DNA from: Chloroflexota bacterium
GTDB taxonomy: Bacteria; Chloroflexota; Dehalococcoidia; Lucifugimonadales; Lucifugimonadaceae
NCBI GenBank assembly: GCA_009838175.1
Contig: VXSB01000024.1
Span: forward strand, 1 to 57,706
Length of the DNA: 57,706 bases
Direction: 5' to 3'
Positions 34,492-43,966 of the stretch are shown piece by piece (position 1 is the stretch's first letter; each line of letters starts with the position of its first letter). Below the pieces are notes generated by a model that did not search any database, was not told the DNA's origin, and worked only from the letters and a program-made list of their open reading frames with translations. Position numbers and translations under genes: made by a program.

Positions 34492-36450
34492 TCAACCAAG
34501 ATTCCGGACCTCCACGACATCATTACTGATATCGTCTGCTGGTTCAAAGCCGAGAACTTTGCCGTAGAAGTAGAGTTCGGCTTCTTGGGCGCGGATGATG
34601 TTGGCGGCTTGGCGAAATCCGTGTTGCTCTCCGGGGAAACCAATGTAGGCGTATGGAAGTCCCTTCGATTCGAGGGCTTCGACCATGATCTCTGCCTGTG
34701 ATGGCGGCACGATCTCGTCCTCTAAACCCTGCAAGATGATCATGGGGGTGGCAAGCTGGTCCATGAAGTTGATGGCTGAGCGGTCGTGGTAGCGTTGGGC
34801 TTCTTCGGGGTATGGGCCTACTAGGGAGTCGAGGTAGCGCGACTCGAACTTGTGAGTGTCGCCGATGAAGACCATGAGGTCGGCAATCCCGTATAGTGCC
34901 GCACCAGCGGCGAAGAAATCATGGAAAGTCAACGCGTTGATTGTTGTATATCCACCCGCTGATCCGCCGCGGATGATCACACGATCCTTGTCGACCAATC
35001 CCTGATCAATCAGATACTGCGCCGCCGCGATGCAGTCGTCAGTGTCATAGATGCCCCACTTACCCTTCAGCGCGTCGCGGAACGCTTTGCCGTAGCCTGA
35101 AGAGCCGCGATAGTTTACATCTACAACCGCGAAACCGCGGCTCGTCCAGTAGTGAGTCGAGAGGTCTAAACCCGTGCCAGATGCGGATGTCGGCCCGCCG
35201 TGGCAGATCGTGACCAGCGGTGGAAGCTCGTCGTCTGGGGCAGTGAAGTCTTTGTTGGTCGGTTCGTAGTAGAACGCATGAGCTTGACCATCGTCGGTTG
35301 TTGGGAAGATGATGTGCTTGGGAGAGGACATGTATCCCGGGTCGATGGCGATGTCACTGGGGGCGTAGATGGTGGAGCAGGTCTCTGTCTCGAGATCTAA
35401 GCTGACGATGGCGGGCTCCCGGGTGGGCGATGCTCCGACAAAGAGAATGGTTGCGCCGTCGGGACCGGCGGCGATGAATGAGACTTCGCTGTAGGGGACG
35501 GAAATGCTGTGCGGGAGGTGATGGGACTCGGTGTCCATGATCAGGACCGAGCCATCGGTCACTCCTCCCTTTCCCAGGGCGATCTTGCCATCTGGCAGGT
35601 GGGTGTAGGAAGTGAAGGCGAACTGCCAGTCGGGACGGCCGTAATCCGACTGTTCGTTTAAGAGGTTGATCGGTTCGCCGTCTTTCCAGATATGGATATT
35701 CCACCAGCCGGTGCGGTCGGTTACGAAGTGAAGGATGCCGTTGTGGCTCCAAGTCGGCTGGACGACGCTCTCGCCGGTGTCGTCGATGAGCCGCGCCGTT
35801 GTGCTGACAGTGGCATTGTTTTGGTTGAAAGAATCTGAGACCAGCGAGTTGCCGTCCCAGGGCATATTCGGATGATCCCACTCGGTCCACACGATACCGT
35901 CGTGATTCGCGGCAACTCTAGGCGCGCAGTAAAAGTCGCGGCCGGTGGCTACGATATGTGCGTCGACGGTCGACGTGTCAATCGCTACGATTTCGTTAGT
36001 CGCTTCGTTACCGTCGTCGGTATGCGTCTCGCGCACGCAGAGCAGGAACTTCCCGTTCGCCGTCAGTGAGAGGTCGGCGAAACGTACGCCCCGAGGGATC
36101 GGAGGGGCATCCGTCAGCGGCTCGATCGCACCGTCGGGATGTTGCCTGTATATGCGCTGGTCTACCCAGTTCGTCAGATAAATCGTGCCGTCTCTGACGG
36201 CGTATGATCCACCGCCGTACTCGTGCACAGCGTTGCGCACGTTGAAGCCCGGCGGCGTAAGTGTGTCGATCCGACCCTCGGCATCGCGACGCATGATGAC
36301 GATCCGCCCGCCCTCGGCAGGCCTCGCATCGAGCCAGTAGACATCATTACCGTCGACTTTGACTTCGTTGAGGCGTCTTTTTCCGCCGCTGATTAGCATC
36401 TCAGCGGTGATCGGTGATTTCCAAGATCCGTAAGGCGCGACGGTTGTCAT
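34492..36450 (-). CDS. S9 family prolyl-oligopeptidase-like peptidase
   Basis: 652 residues. The first 380 form a beta-propeller of WD-like blades (for example SLTANGKFLLCV, PTWSHNGILHFVTDRTGWW). The C-terminal alpha/beta-hydrolase domain has the nucleophile Ser in RGGSAGGYTT near residue 497, the Asp region QGLEDEIVPPSQAE and the His in GEQHGFR. No signal peptide is present, so it is cytoplasmic. It is probably an acylaminoacyl peptidase or dipeptidyl-peptidase-like enzyme that trims short peptides. Confidence 0.92.
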   Translation of the reverse strand: MTTVAPYGSWKSPITAEMLISGGKRRLNEVKVDGNDVYWLDARPAEGGRIVIMRRDAEGRIDTLTPPGFNVRNAVHEYGGGSYAVRDGTIYLTNWVDQRIYRQHPDGAIEPLTDAPPIPRGVRFADLSLTANGKFLLCVRETHTDDGNEATNEIVAIDTSTVDAHIVATGRDFYCAPRVAANHDGIVWTEWDHPNMPWDGNSLVSDSFNQNNATVSTTARLIDDTGESVVQPTWSHNGILHFVTDRTGWWNIHIWKDGEPINLLNEQSDYGRPDWQFAFTSYTHLPDGKIALGKGGVTDGSVLIMDTESHHLPHSISVPYSEVSFIAAGPDGATILFVGASPTREPAIVSLDLETETCSTIYAPSDIAIDPGYMSSPKHIIFPTTDDGQAHAFYYEPTNKDFTAPDDELPPLVTICHGGPTSASGTGLDLSTHYWTSRGFAVVDVNYRGSSGYGKAFRDALKGKWGIYDTDDCIAAAQYLIDQGLVDKDRVIIRGGSAGGYTTINALTFHDFFAAGAALYGIADLMVFIGDTHKFESRYLDSLVGPYPEEAQRYHDRSAINFMDQLATPMIILQGLEDEIVPPSQAEIMVEALESKGLPYAYIGFPGEQHGFRQAANIIRAQEAELYFYGKVLGFEPADDISNDVVEVRNLG

Positions 36451-36557
36451 GATTGCAGGTCTCCTGAATAGCCTAAGGAGCGGTTCAAGGCGTGAAGTAA
36501 AAGGATAACGCGATGGGGCGTGATGACCCGCGATGTCGCCGAGGTCGGATTTAACGG

Positions 36558-38300
36558 TTAGTATCCGCGTTCGACGTTAACCGTTACGATGTCGATGCCG
36601 TGGTACTTTTGGTGGTGAATGGATGATGCGTAGTGGCGGAGGAGTCGGAAGGAGATTTCGCGGTCGTCGGCGATGTCAGGTGTTTCGCCGAGGTATGAGA
36701 GCCGGTCTTCGATGTTTTCGCCTTCTGATGCGGCTATGAACTCGAGTTCGACTTGGCTTCCGACGGCGTGTGCAGCAACGATTAGATGCTTAGTGCGGTT
36801 GTCTTCGGCGGGATCGTATGCTTCGTTCAAGAGTGTGGATAGGATCTCTTCGCCGACTAGTGCGATGCGATTCTGCCTAGCTTCGTTCCATCCGGACGAT
36901 GAAGCGAAGCTTCGGAGAAAGTCCGTGAGTTGCGGAAGCGCGTCTTGGTTGAGTTCGAGACGTATGCGCTTTCGCCGAGGCGCAGTGATCTCCATGAAGA
37001 CCATGGCGACGATCGCGACGATGGAGCCAGAGGTCATTCCGTTTCCAAGGAAGACGCCGAGGAATCCATCGCCTAGGAGTTCGGGGAACACCCACTGGTT
37101 CTGGAATCCGACACCGACCCAGAACGAGAGGCCTACGATGAGTGCCTTTCGATAGTCGAGGCCGTCTTGGATGACGATCCTCATTCCTTGCAGGAAGAGC
37201 AGAGCTATGAGTACGAGGATGTATGCGGCGGCGACAGGTTCTGGGATGGCGATGATAAGCGCGGTGATTTTGGGGAAAAATGCGAGCGCAATGAAGGCGA
37301 TTCCGATGACGATGCCGACCCGTCGCGCAGCTACTCCAGTGACTTCGGCGAGTGAGATGCTTGTTGAGTACGTGGTGTTTGGGAGAGTTCCGAGGAGTCC
37401 GGAGAGGAGGTTTCCGACGCCGTCGGTGTTGAGTGCGCCTTGGACGACTCGGAAATCGGTGGCTTTGGGGTTACGGTGCGAGACTCTTTGGATTGCGACG
37501 CCATCACCGATGGTCTCAATCGCTCCAATGATGGTGACGATTATGAACGCTGGGAGAAGGGCCCAGAACTCGATCCCGGGCGTGACATCGATCCCGGGCC
37601 ATGAACTGAAGGGCACGCCGATCCAGTCGGCGTCAGCGACCTGTTGGATGTCGTATAGGCCGAATGGTGCTCCGACGATGCATCCTACGATTACACCGAT
37701 TGCCGGCGACCAGAGGCGCAGCCACGAGGGTCCGCGCAGAACGAGAACGCCGACGGTTATCAGGGTCGCGAGGATCACGACTGGGGCGGCGATGTCGTCG
37801 GTACCGTCTGGGACGTTTCCGAATGAATCGAAGAGTATGGGCATAACGGTGGCGGCGACGAGCATTATGACGGTGCCGGCGACGGTTGGTGTGAAGACTC
37901 GGCGCAGCCATGAGAGCCGGTATGCGAGGAGGAATTGGAACAGTGAGGAGATGATGATGAGCGCGGCCATGGTTGCGGGACCGGCTTCGACGAGAGCCGC
38001 GACGCATACGGCAATGAAAGCCGCGGAGGTTCCCATAACGAGGACATATCCAGACCCGATGCGTCCGAATCGGACGACTTGGAGGATAGTGGTGAGACCG
38101 CTGATGATCAGTGCGGCGAAAACACCCCATGCCATGTAGCTTTCTGGTTGTTCAGCGATACGGGCGACGATGACGACGGTAAGGACAATGGGGGTAACGA
38201 TGAGTGTTGCGGCTTGGAGGCCGGCTCCGATCGCTATCCCGGGCGAAGGGGTTTCATTTGGTTCGTAGCGGACGTGGTCGTTTTGGGTGGTGGAGGCCAA
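36558..38300 (-). CDS. NCS2 (uracil-xanthine) permease fused to RsbW-like ATPase domain
   Basis: About 580 residues. The first ~430 form a 12-14 segment nucleobase permease of the NCS2 family, with the IETIGDGVAIQRVS segment (TM8 Asp/Glu region that binds the base) and the NTTYSTSISLAEVTGVAARR block. The last ~120 residues are soluble. ALVGEEILSTLLNEA resembles the N-box helix of HATPase_c_2/RsbW-type anti-sigma kinases, and the C-terminus has IDIVTVNVERGY. The canonical G1/G2 boxes are not obvious. I chose TTG 38300; TTG 38366 is the longest alternative. The fusion suggests transport linked to a phosphorylation or sigma-control response. Confidence 0.75.
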   Translation of the reverse strand: MASTTQNDHVRYEPNETPSPGIAIGAGLQAATLIVTPIVLTVVIVARIAEQPESYMAWGVFAALIISGLTTILQVVRFGRIGSGYVLVMGTSAAFIAVCVAALVEAGPATMAALIIISSLFQFLLAYRLSWLRRVFTPTVAGTVIMLVAATVMPILFDSFGNVPDGTDDIAAPVVILATLITVGVLVLRGPSWLRLWSPAIGVIVGCIVGAPFGLYDIQQVADADWIGVPFSSWPGIDVTPGIEFWALLPAFIIVTIIGAIETIGDGVAIQRVSHRNPKATDFRVVQGALNTDGVGNLLSGLLGTLPNTTYSTSISLAEVTGVAARRVGIVIGIAFIALAFFPKITALIIAIPEPVAAAYILVLIALLFLQGMRIVIQDGLDYRKALIVGLSFWVGVGFQNQWVFPELLGDGFLGVFLGNGMTSGSIVAIVAMVFMEITAPRRKRIRLELNQDALPQLTDFLRSFASSSGWNEARQNRIALVGEEILSTLLNEAYDPAEDNRTKHLIVAAHAVGSQVELEFIAASEGENIEDRLSYLGETPDIADDREISFRLLRHYASSIHHQKYHGIDIVTVNVERGY

Positions 38301-38443
38301 GGCGAGTTCTCTAAAGGCGCAGTCGCGAGTTGTTATTGAGACAGCGTATTGACGACACTTTATCAATAGCCATAGACTGTCCGAACCGCGGATTGCGCTG
38401 GTGTTTGTAATGAGCTTTGATCGGGGTAATGCCTATTGGGGTA

Positions 38444-40150
38444 TTACGGGATAATTGGGAGAATTAGGCGGGATGGCATTTCGTTGGTGTGATAAATGGT
38501 CTGATGCGCAACTCTTAATTCCGTGTCCGACCAGTAGTCTTTGCCAGTGTTGTGATTGCGGTCGAAGTTCGGAAAATCAGAACTGGTCACGTATAAGCGA
38601 ATCCGTTGACCCTTTTGGAAGCGGCAACCAATCGGGTTCAATTTGATGTCATATTCATACGGAACACCCGGTTCCGTAAAGGCGAGTCGATCGTAACCGT
38701 CCCGGTACCGTGAACGCATGATGCCGTAAGTCAGATTCACGCACAGCCCGTCTTCGTGCACGATAGCTAGTTTGACCGCGAAGTCGGTCTCGGGTGCATC
38801 GGTGGCTGCCCAGAGTTTGAGACGAACCGGGCCGATTACGTCGAGGTCTTCGGTCATGAGTTCGGTTTCGTATACGAGGATGTCTTGCCGATGGTCGTTG
38901 GGTGCCTGATCCATGGGGATCGATTGCGAGTTCTGGTGCATCAGCGACATGACTGGGTCGCGGGGGTCATAGTCGAACTCGTCCGACACCGCGCTGGGGT
39001 TTTGATCGAAGGTCAGCAAGCCGTCGCCATTTGCTGTGTTGGCAGAGCCGGATGACGAGAGATAAAGGTCGGTGTACTGCGTTGCCGGCAACGGCCAAGC
39101 GTCGGCACCAATCCATTCGTTGCGGTTCAGGATGAAGAGTTGAACGGGTTTTTCGTCGGCTGTGCCATTGTCGATGCCCTTGAGAGCGTAGTCGTACCAG
39201 CGGACGATCAGATCGGCGTAGGTTGTTTCGGCTTCGGGACCATAGTCGATTGGACCGACATTGCCTGTGTAGTTGGTGGCATCGTGTCCCCAAGGGCCGA
39301 CGATGAGTCGGTGCTGATCTCGGTGTTTGGGATTGCTGTTTGTAATGAGGCCTTCGTAGTTGTCGATGGTTCCGATGAGACGGTCCCACCATCCAGTGAT
39401 CTGCATGATTGGGATTTCGACCTTCGCATGTGCCTCATCGAAGCGCATAAAGTCTTGCTGGGTGTTTCGGAGGAAGGTCTGATACTGATCGGTGAGGCTG
39501 GCGAACACCTGCTCCGGAATGTCTTCGAGGGGTAGCCACCAGATGTATTTTGAGCGCTCGACGGCGTTCCAGCGGAATGTGGCCTCTTCGGGAGTGAGGG
39601 GGCCGTCGGTTCGTCCTTCTCGGCGTCTGACGTCGGCGGCCATCATGTACGTCCACTCGAGTCGTCGACCGGTCTCCCAAACACCGAAGGTGATGTCAAG
39701 CATGTTCATGGAGATGCCAGACGCGAGAGCGGCGGTGAGGCTCGGCGGATTGGAGTGAAGGATCATCCAGATCGCCCACGAGGCGTTGGAGTGGCCCCAA
39801 GTTCCGACGCGACCGTCGGACTGGGGAAGTTTTGCGGCCCATTCGATGGTGTCGTAGCCGTCTTGGATGTCGGTGGTCTCGTGCTTGTCGCGCCACATCC
39901 AGAAGTATTCGCCATCCGACGCGTAGCGCCCTCGCATGTCCTGTACGACGACTGTGTAGCCACCTTTGGCGATGTCGGTGGCGTGTTCTTGGTAGCGTGG
40001 CAGGAGCTTGTTATAAGGGGTTCGGCAGACTAGGACGGGTTGGGGGTCAGAATCGGGGTTGTGATAGATGTCGGCGCGGAGGATCGTGCCGTCGCGAGTA
40101 GTGCACTCAGCGTCGCGGATGATGGTGATGGCTGATGTTGAAGTGGTCAT
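38444..40150 (-). CDS. CocE/NonD-family alpha/beta hydrolase
   Basis: About 568 residues from ATG 40150. RDGTILRADIYHN opens the family and TWGHSNASWAIW is the position of the catalytic Ser (usually GxSYxG). A jelly-roll C-terminal domain starts around residue 350, with EFDYDPRDPVMS and the DTELRVAHQTIYH end, as in cocaine esterase and X-Pro dipeptidyl peptidases. The absence of the usual Tyr after Ser is notable. Likely an esterase or acylase. It is divergent from the T-box/trp operon. Confidence 0.87.
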   Translation of the reverse strand: MTTSTSAITIIRDAECTTRDGTILRADIYHNPDSDPQPVLVCRTPYNKLLPRYQEHATDIAKGGYTVVVQDMRGRYASDGEYFWMWRDKHETTDIQDGYDTIEWAAKLPQSDGRVGTWGHSNASWAIWMILHSNPPSLTAALASGISMNMLDITFGVWETGRRLEWTYMMAADVRRREGRTDGPLTPEEATFRWNAVERSKYIWWLPLEDIPEQVFASLTDQYQTFLRNTQQDFMRFDEAHAKVEIPIMQITGWWDRLIGTIDNYEGLITNSNPKHRDQHRLIVGPWGHDATNYTGNVGPIDYGPEAETTYADLIVRWYDYALKGIDNGTADEKPVQLFILNRNEWIGADAWPLPATQYTDLYLSSSGSANTANGDGLLTFDQNPSAVSDEFDYDPRDPVMSLMHQNSQSIPMDQAPNDHRQDILVYETELMTEDLDVIGPVRLKLWAATDAPETDFAVKLAIVHEDGLCVNLTYGIMRSRYRDGYDRLAFTEPGVPYEYDIKLNPIGCRFQKGQRIRLYVTSSDFPNFDRNHNTGKDYWSDTELRVAHQTIYHTNEMPSRLILPIIP

Positions 40151-40258
40151 GGTGGGATGATATTTGACTTGGTTGAGTTGGGGTAAGTACACTTTGGGTT
40201 TAGCAATTGAGATTGCAATGGCTGTGAACGGGGTGAGTAGGTTCGTTGGAACGCCATT

Positions 40259-40500
40259 TTAGAGAGCCGTGATGATCCGCTGAAAGTCCGGCATGGCGAT
40301 GCGAAACCGAATTGGGACCGTGAGCCGCTTCGGGGAAGGCTAGTTGGCCGAGTATCTGGAGCCGAGTAGGACGCGTTAAAGTCTTGAATTGAGTTGCGGC
40401 GCTGTTAGTGCAGAGTCGAAACAGGGTGGCACCGCGGGTTTGCCCTCGTCCCTGTCCTGAGAGAAATGAATAGATCTGGGACGGGGATTTTTGTTTGTTG
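40259..40500 (+). promoter_or_regulatory. Tryptophan T-box riboswitch leader
   Basis: The region starts with AGAGAGCC (stem I base) and contains the exact T-box core AGGGTGGCACCGCG at 40423-40436. A candidate specifier triplet TGG (40313-40315) sits in GAATTGGGACC, which is the right context and the right codon for Trp. The T-box antiterminator would compete with the terminator at 40444-40486. Uncharged tRNA-Trp should allow read-through into trpS, and possibly into the downstream trp genes. Confidence 0.9.
40444..40492 (+). terminator. T-box-controlled intrinsic terminator
   Basis: CCTCGTCCC (40444-40452) pairs with GGGACGGGG (40478-40486), with one G-U pair, and is followed by ATTTTTGTTT. 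The left arm overlaps the alternative antiterminator pairing with the T-box core. Confidence 0.85.
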
Positions 40501-40533
40501 GGGTCTCGGTCCTGGGGAGATGGATAAAGAGCG

Positions 40534-41628
40534 ATGGCTACGACGGTTAACCACCCCCATCCTAACCTTCCCCCATCAAGGGGGAAGGGAACTCAGGCGC
40601 ACTTTGATGTGCTACCTGGGGCGAAGCCTCGGATATTGACGGGAATACGTCCTACGGGGGCGCTGCACCTCGGGCACTACGTGGGTGCGCTCAAGAACTG
40701 GCTCGATCTTCAAGACACCTACGAGTGCTACTTTCTGATTGCGGACTACCAAGCGCTGGGTGACCATTTCGATGACATCGAGTTGATTCGGGAGTCGGTG
40801 TTGGATGTGACGTTGGATTGGCTGGCTGTGGGGCTGGACCCGGAGAAGTCGGCTTTTGTTGTGCAGAGCTATGTGCCAGAACATGCGGAGTTGACGATGC
40901 TGCTGTCGTTTGTGACGCCGTTGGGCATGCTTGAGCGGAACCCGACACTGAAGTCGGAGATCGATAGTCTGCCGGTGGAGAGTCGTACTGTAGGTTTCTA
41001 CAACTATCCGATGAGCCAGGTGGCAGATATTTTGTTGCCGCGGGCGCATCTCGTGCCAGTGGGTGAGGATCAGGCTCCGCATATCGAGATGACGCGCGAG
41101 GTGGCTAGGAAGTTCAATCGGATGTTTGGTCGGGTGTTTCCTGAGCCTGGGACATTGATTGGGGATGTGGGAAGGTTGGTCGGGACTGATGGTGATGCGA
41201 AGATGAGCAAGTCCAAGGGCAACACGATCATGCTGAGTGACGATGCGGATACAGTCAACCAGAAGGTGAGAGGGATGTTTACGGATCCGAACCGGATCCG
41301 GGCGGACATTCCTGGTCGCGTCGAGGGTAATCCGGTGTTCGAGTATCACGATGCCTTTAATCCGGATGTCGGACAGGTTGACGAGTTTAAGGACCGGTAT
41401 CGCAAGGGGAAAGTTGGTGATGTTGAGGTGAAGCGTGCTCTGGCTTCGGCGTTGAACGAGTTTTTGGAGCCTATGCGTGAGCGTCGGGAGCGGTACAAGG
41501 CGGATATGCCTTATGTGGAGGAGGTGTTGATGGATGGTGTCCGGCGAGGTCGGACGATTGCCGAGGAAACGATGACTCGGGTTAGGGATGCGATGCGGAT
41601 CAGCTCTTACACGTCATCTTGGTCGTAG
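40534..41628 (+). CDS. trpS: Tryptophanyl-tRNA synthetase
   Basis: 364 residues. The class I signatures are HLGH within [15 protein letters not shown] and KMSKS in [10 protein letters not shown]. It charges tRNA-Trp and is controlled by the T-box leader just upstream. The first ~30 residues are unusual: codons about 6-19 come from a CCTTCCCCC/GGGGGAAGG palindromic element also found outside genes. The family normally starts close to the [10 protein letters not shown] segment, so the extension was probably gained by insertion, or the start lies further in. Confidence 0.95.
   Translation: MATTVNHPHPNLPPSRGKGTQAHFDVLPGAKPRILTGIRPTGALHLGHYVGALKNWLDLQDTYECYFLIADYQALGDHFDDIELIRESVLDVTLDWLAVGLDPEKSAFVVQSYVPEHAELTMLLSFVTPLGMLERNPTLKSEIDSLPVESRTVGFYNYPMSQVADILLPRAHLVPVGEDQAPHIEMTREVARKFNRMFGRVFPEPGTLIGDVGRLVGTDGDAKMSKSKGNTIMLSDDADTVNQKVRGMFTDPNRIRADIPGRVEGNPVFEYHDAFNPDVGQVDEFKDRYRKGKVGDVEVKRALASALNEFLEPMRERRERYKADMPYVEEVLMDGVRRGRTIAEETMTRVRDAMRISSYTSSWS
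40566..40588. repeat. Palindromic element inside the trpS 5' coding region
   Basis: CCTTCCCCC-ATCAA-GGGGGAAGG: a 9-bp stem within the first codons of trpS. The same stem core occurs at 9608-9626 in an intergenic position, and related CCCTCTCCC-ATCAA-GGGAGAGGG lies at 56932-56954. The hairpin could also affect trpS translation. Confidence 0.75.
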
Positions 41629-41634
41629 CCGAAG

Positions 41635-41682
41635 TGCCCCCATTGCCTTCGGCATTTCCGCCAAAGGGAGAAAGGGAAGCAT
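41635..41682. repeat. Palindromic-type intergenic repeat between trpS and trpE
   Basis: GCCCCCATTGCCTTCGGCATTTCC closely matches the sequence starting at about 6601 (GCCTTCGGC hairpin core), followed by AAAGGGAGAAAGGGA. It lies just after the trpS stop. No U-tract is seen. Confidence 0.5.
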
Positions 41683-41733
41683 TTCGGCTCAGTCAGCGAT
41701 AACCACTGCTCTATCGAATGGAGACGATCAAAG

Positions 41734-43317
41734 ATGAATAACGACATGTACACGCCGGATTTTAAGGCCTTCGAACGCTTGGCGGGCGAGGGCTACAACT
41801 TGATTCCGGTGTATCGGGAGATATCTGCTGATCTGGAGACGCCTGTTTCGGCGTTTATCAAGGTGGCTCGAGGGCAAAGGTCATTCCTGTTCGAGTCTGT
41901 AGAGGGTGGCGAGAATGTGGCCCGGTTCTCGTTCTTGGGGACGGAGCCGGCGGAGGTGATACGAACGGGTCCGGGGACGGTGCATGGGAGTGTGGATCCG
42001 TTGGAGGTGTTGAAGGAACGGTTGGCGCATCTGCGGTATCCGTCGGTTGAGGGGTTGCCTCGGTTTGACGGGGGTGCCGTCGGGTATGTGGCTTACGATG
42101 CGATCAAGTATTTTGAGCCGCGGGTGCCAGAGATATCGGAGGAGGACCTGGGCATGGGCGTGCCAGAGGCGATGTTCATGTTGACCGACTCGATGCTGAT
42201 CTTCGATCATGTTCGTCACAGCATTGTTGTCGTGGCCCACGCGGCGGTTAGTGCGGATACGGATGTTAGGGATGCCTATGATGGTGCGACGGCTCGCATT
42301 GAGACGCTGATCGATCGGTTGTCGGAGCCTTTGCCGGCGGCGGCGATGCGTCGCTCTGGTTCTCCGGCTCACGCGACAGCGCGGGCAGATGATGCAGATA
42401 TCGACTACTCGTTCGTAGGTTCGGCTGCATCTATGCCCTCGGGTTGGTACACGGACGGCGCTGACGAGGCGATTGGGCATCGTTACGTTCCTAACATGTC
42501 GCGGGAAAACTATCGGCAGATGGTCGAGGCGTGTAAGACTGCGATATATGACGGAGAGATCATACAGGTTGTGGTCTCGCAACGGCTGACGCGTCGGACA
42601 GCGGTTGAGCCGTTCGACCTCTATCGCTCGTTGCGAGCTATCAATCCATCGCCCTACATGTTCTACCTCGATCTCGATGGATTTCAGATCATCGGCGCGT
42701 CTCCAGAGTTGCTCGTCCAATCGGTAGACGGGGAAGTAGCAGTGCACCCGATCGCTGGGTCACGACCTCGCGGTAGAACTCCAGAGGAGGACGAATCACT
42801 TGCTCAAGAACTCTTAGCAGACGAAAAAGAGATCGCCGAACATGTCATGCTCCTCGACCTGGGGCGCAACGATGTCGGTCGGATCAGTCGGCCCGGTACC
42901 GTGCGGGTGACACAACAGCTAGAGATCGAACGATACTCGCACATCATGCATATCGTGTCGCACGTGGAGGGGACGCTGGACGAGGGGTATGACGTCTACG
43001 ATGTGCTACGTGCTGGATTTCCCGCGGGCACCGTATCTGGCGCGCCAAAAATCCGGGCGATGGAGATAATCGCTGAGTACGAGCCCGACAAGCGGGGGCC
43101 GTATTCGGGTGCTGTCGGCTACTTCTCATACTCCGGCAACATGGACACCGCAATCTCGCTCCGCACGATGACTCTGCGTGACGGCGTCGCCTATCTACAG
43201 GCCGGGGGCGGCATCGTCGCAGACTCCGATCCGCAGACCGAGTACGAAGAGACCCTGCATAAGATGGGCGCGCTGATGCACGCCATCGACCATGCCGAGT
43301 CCGTAATGGAGGCATGA
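41734..43317 (+). CDS. trpE: Anthranilate synthase component I
   Basis: 527 residues. It converts chorismate to anthranilate using ammonia supplied by TrpG. The N-terminal domain contains LFESVEGGENVARFSFLG, the type of segment that forms the Trp feedback site. The chorismate-binding domain has AGSRPRGRTPEED, HVMLLDLGRNDVGRI and GTVSGAPKIRAMEII. It is in the same run as trpS and overlaps trpG by 4 bases (ATGA at 43314), so the two subunits are translationally coupled. Confidence 0.96.
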   Translation: MNNDMYTPDFKAFERLAGEGYNLIPVYREISADLETPVSAFIKVARGQRSFLFESVEGGENVARFSFLGTEPAEVIRTGPGTVHGSVDPLEVLKERLAHLRYPSVEGLPRFDGGAVGYVAYDAIKYFEPRVPEISEEDLGMGVPEAMFMLTDSMLIFDHVRHSIVVVAHAAVSADTDVRDAYDGATARIETLIDRLSEPLPAAAMRRSGSPAHATARADDADIDYSFVGSAASMPSGWYTDGADEAIGHRYVPNMSRENYRQMVEACKTAIYDGEIIQVVVSQRLTRRTAVEPFDLYRSLRAINPSPYMFYLDLDGFQIIGASPELLVQSVDGEVAVHPIAGSRPRGRTPEEDESLAQELLADEKEIAEHVMLLDLGRNDVGRISRPGTVRVTQQLEIERYSHIMHIVSHVEGTLDEGYDVYDVLRAGFPAGTVSGAPKIRAMEIIAEYEPDKRGPYSGAVGYFSYSGNMDTAISLRTMTLRDGVAYLQAGGGIVADSDPQTEYEETLHKMGALMHAIDHAESVMEA

Positions 43318-43892
43318 AAATGTTGCTTCTAATCGACAACTACGACAGTTTTACCTACAACCTGTTCCAGTACTTGTCAGAACTGGGTGCCGATGTGCAT
43401 GTGGTGAGGAACGACAAGGCGACGGTTGGGGAACTGGCTGAGATGGGACCGGAAAGGCTGGTCGTCTCACCGGGTCCGTCTCACCCTCGGAATGCGGGAA
43501 TCTCCATCGACGCCATCAAGCACTTCTCGGGCAAGATACCCGTTCTCGGCGTATGCCTTGGGCACCAAGCGATCGGCGAAGCGTTCGGCGGCATCGTCGA
43601 TCACGCCGGCGAACTCAAACACGGCAAGACGTCGATGATCGAGCATGACGGGAAAGGTGTGTTTGAGGGACTGCCGAATCCGTTCGAGGCTGTGCGGTAC
43701 CACTCGTTGGCGGTTCAGCCCGATGCTGTGCCGCCGGGGTTTGAGGTGTCGGCGCGCTCAGCCGAAAGTGGTGTGATCATGGGAATGCGACATCCTGAGA
43801 TGCCGATCGAGGGGGTGCAGTTTCATCCAGAGTCGATCTTGACGCGGCCAGGGAAGGATTTGCTGCGGAACTTTTTGGAGATGGAGAACTAA
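43314..43892 (+). CDS. trpG: Anthranilate synthase component II (glutamine amidotransferase)
   Basis: 192 residues, class I amidotransferase. The nucleophile Cys is in LGVCLGHQAIGEAFGG and the His-x-Glu pair is in VQFHPESILT. NYDSFTYNLFQYL is the typical opening. It delivers ammonia from glutamine to TrpE; it could also serve PabB if one exists elsewhere. It is coupled to trpE by a 4-base overlap. Confidence 0.96.
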   Translation: MKMLLLIDNYDSFTYNLFQYLSELGADVHVVRNDKATVGELAEMGPERLVVSPGPSHPRNAGISIDAIKHFSGKIPVLGVCLGHQAIGEAFGGIVDHAGELKHGKTSMIEHDGKGVFEGLPNPFEAVRYHSLAVQPDAVPPGFEVSARSAESGVIMGMRHPEMPIEGVQFHPESILTRPGKDLLRNFLEMEN

Positions 43893-43966
43893 CGCGGTCG
43901 TCGAGAAGATGATCCCAATAGGAGCCAAATTGGGTCGTCGTCGAATAACTCAAAAGGAATAACAAC

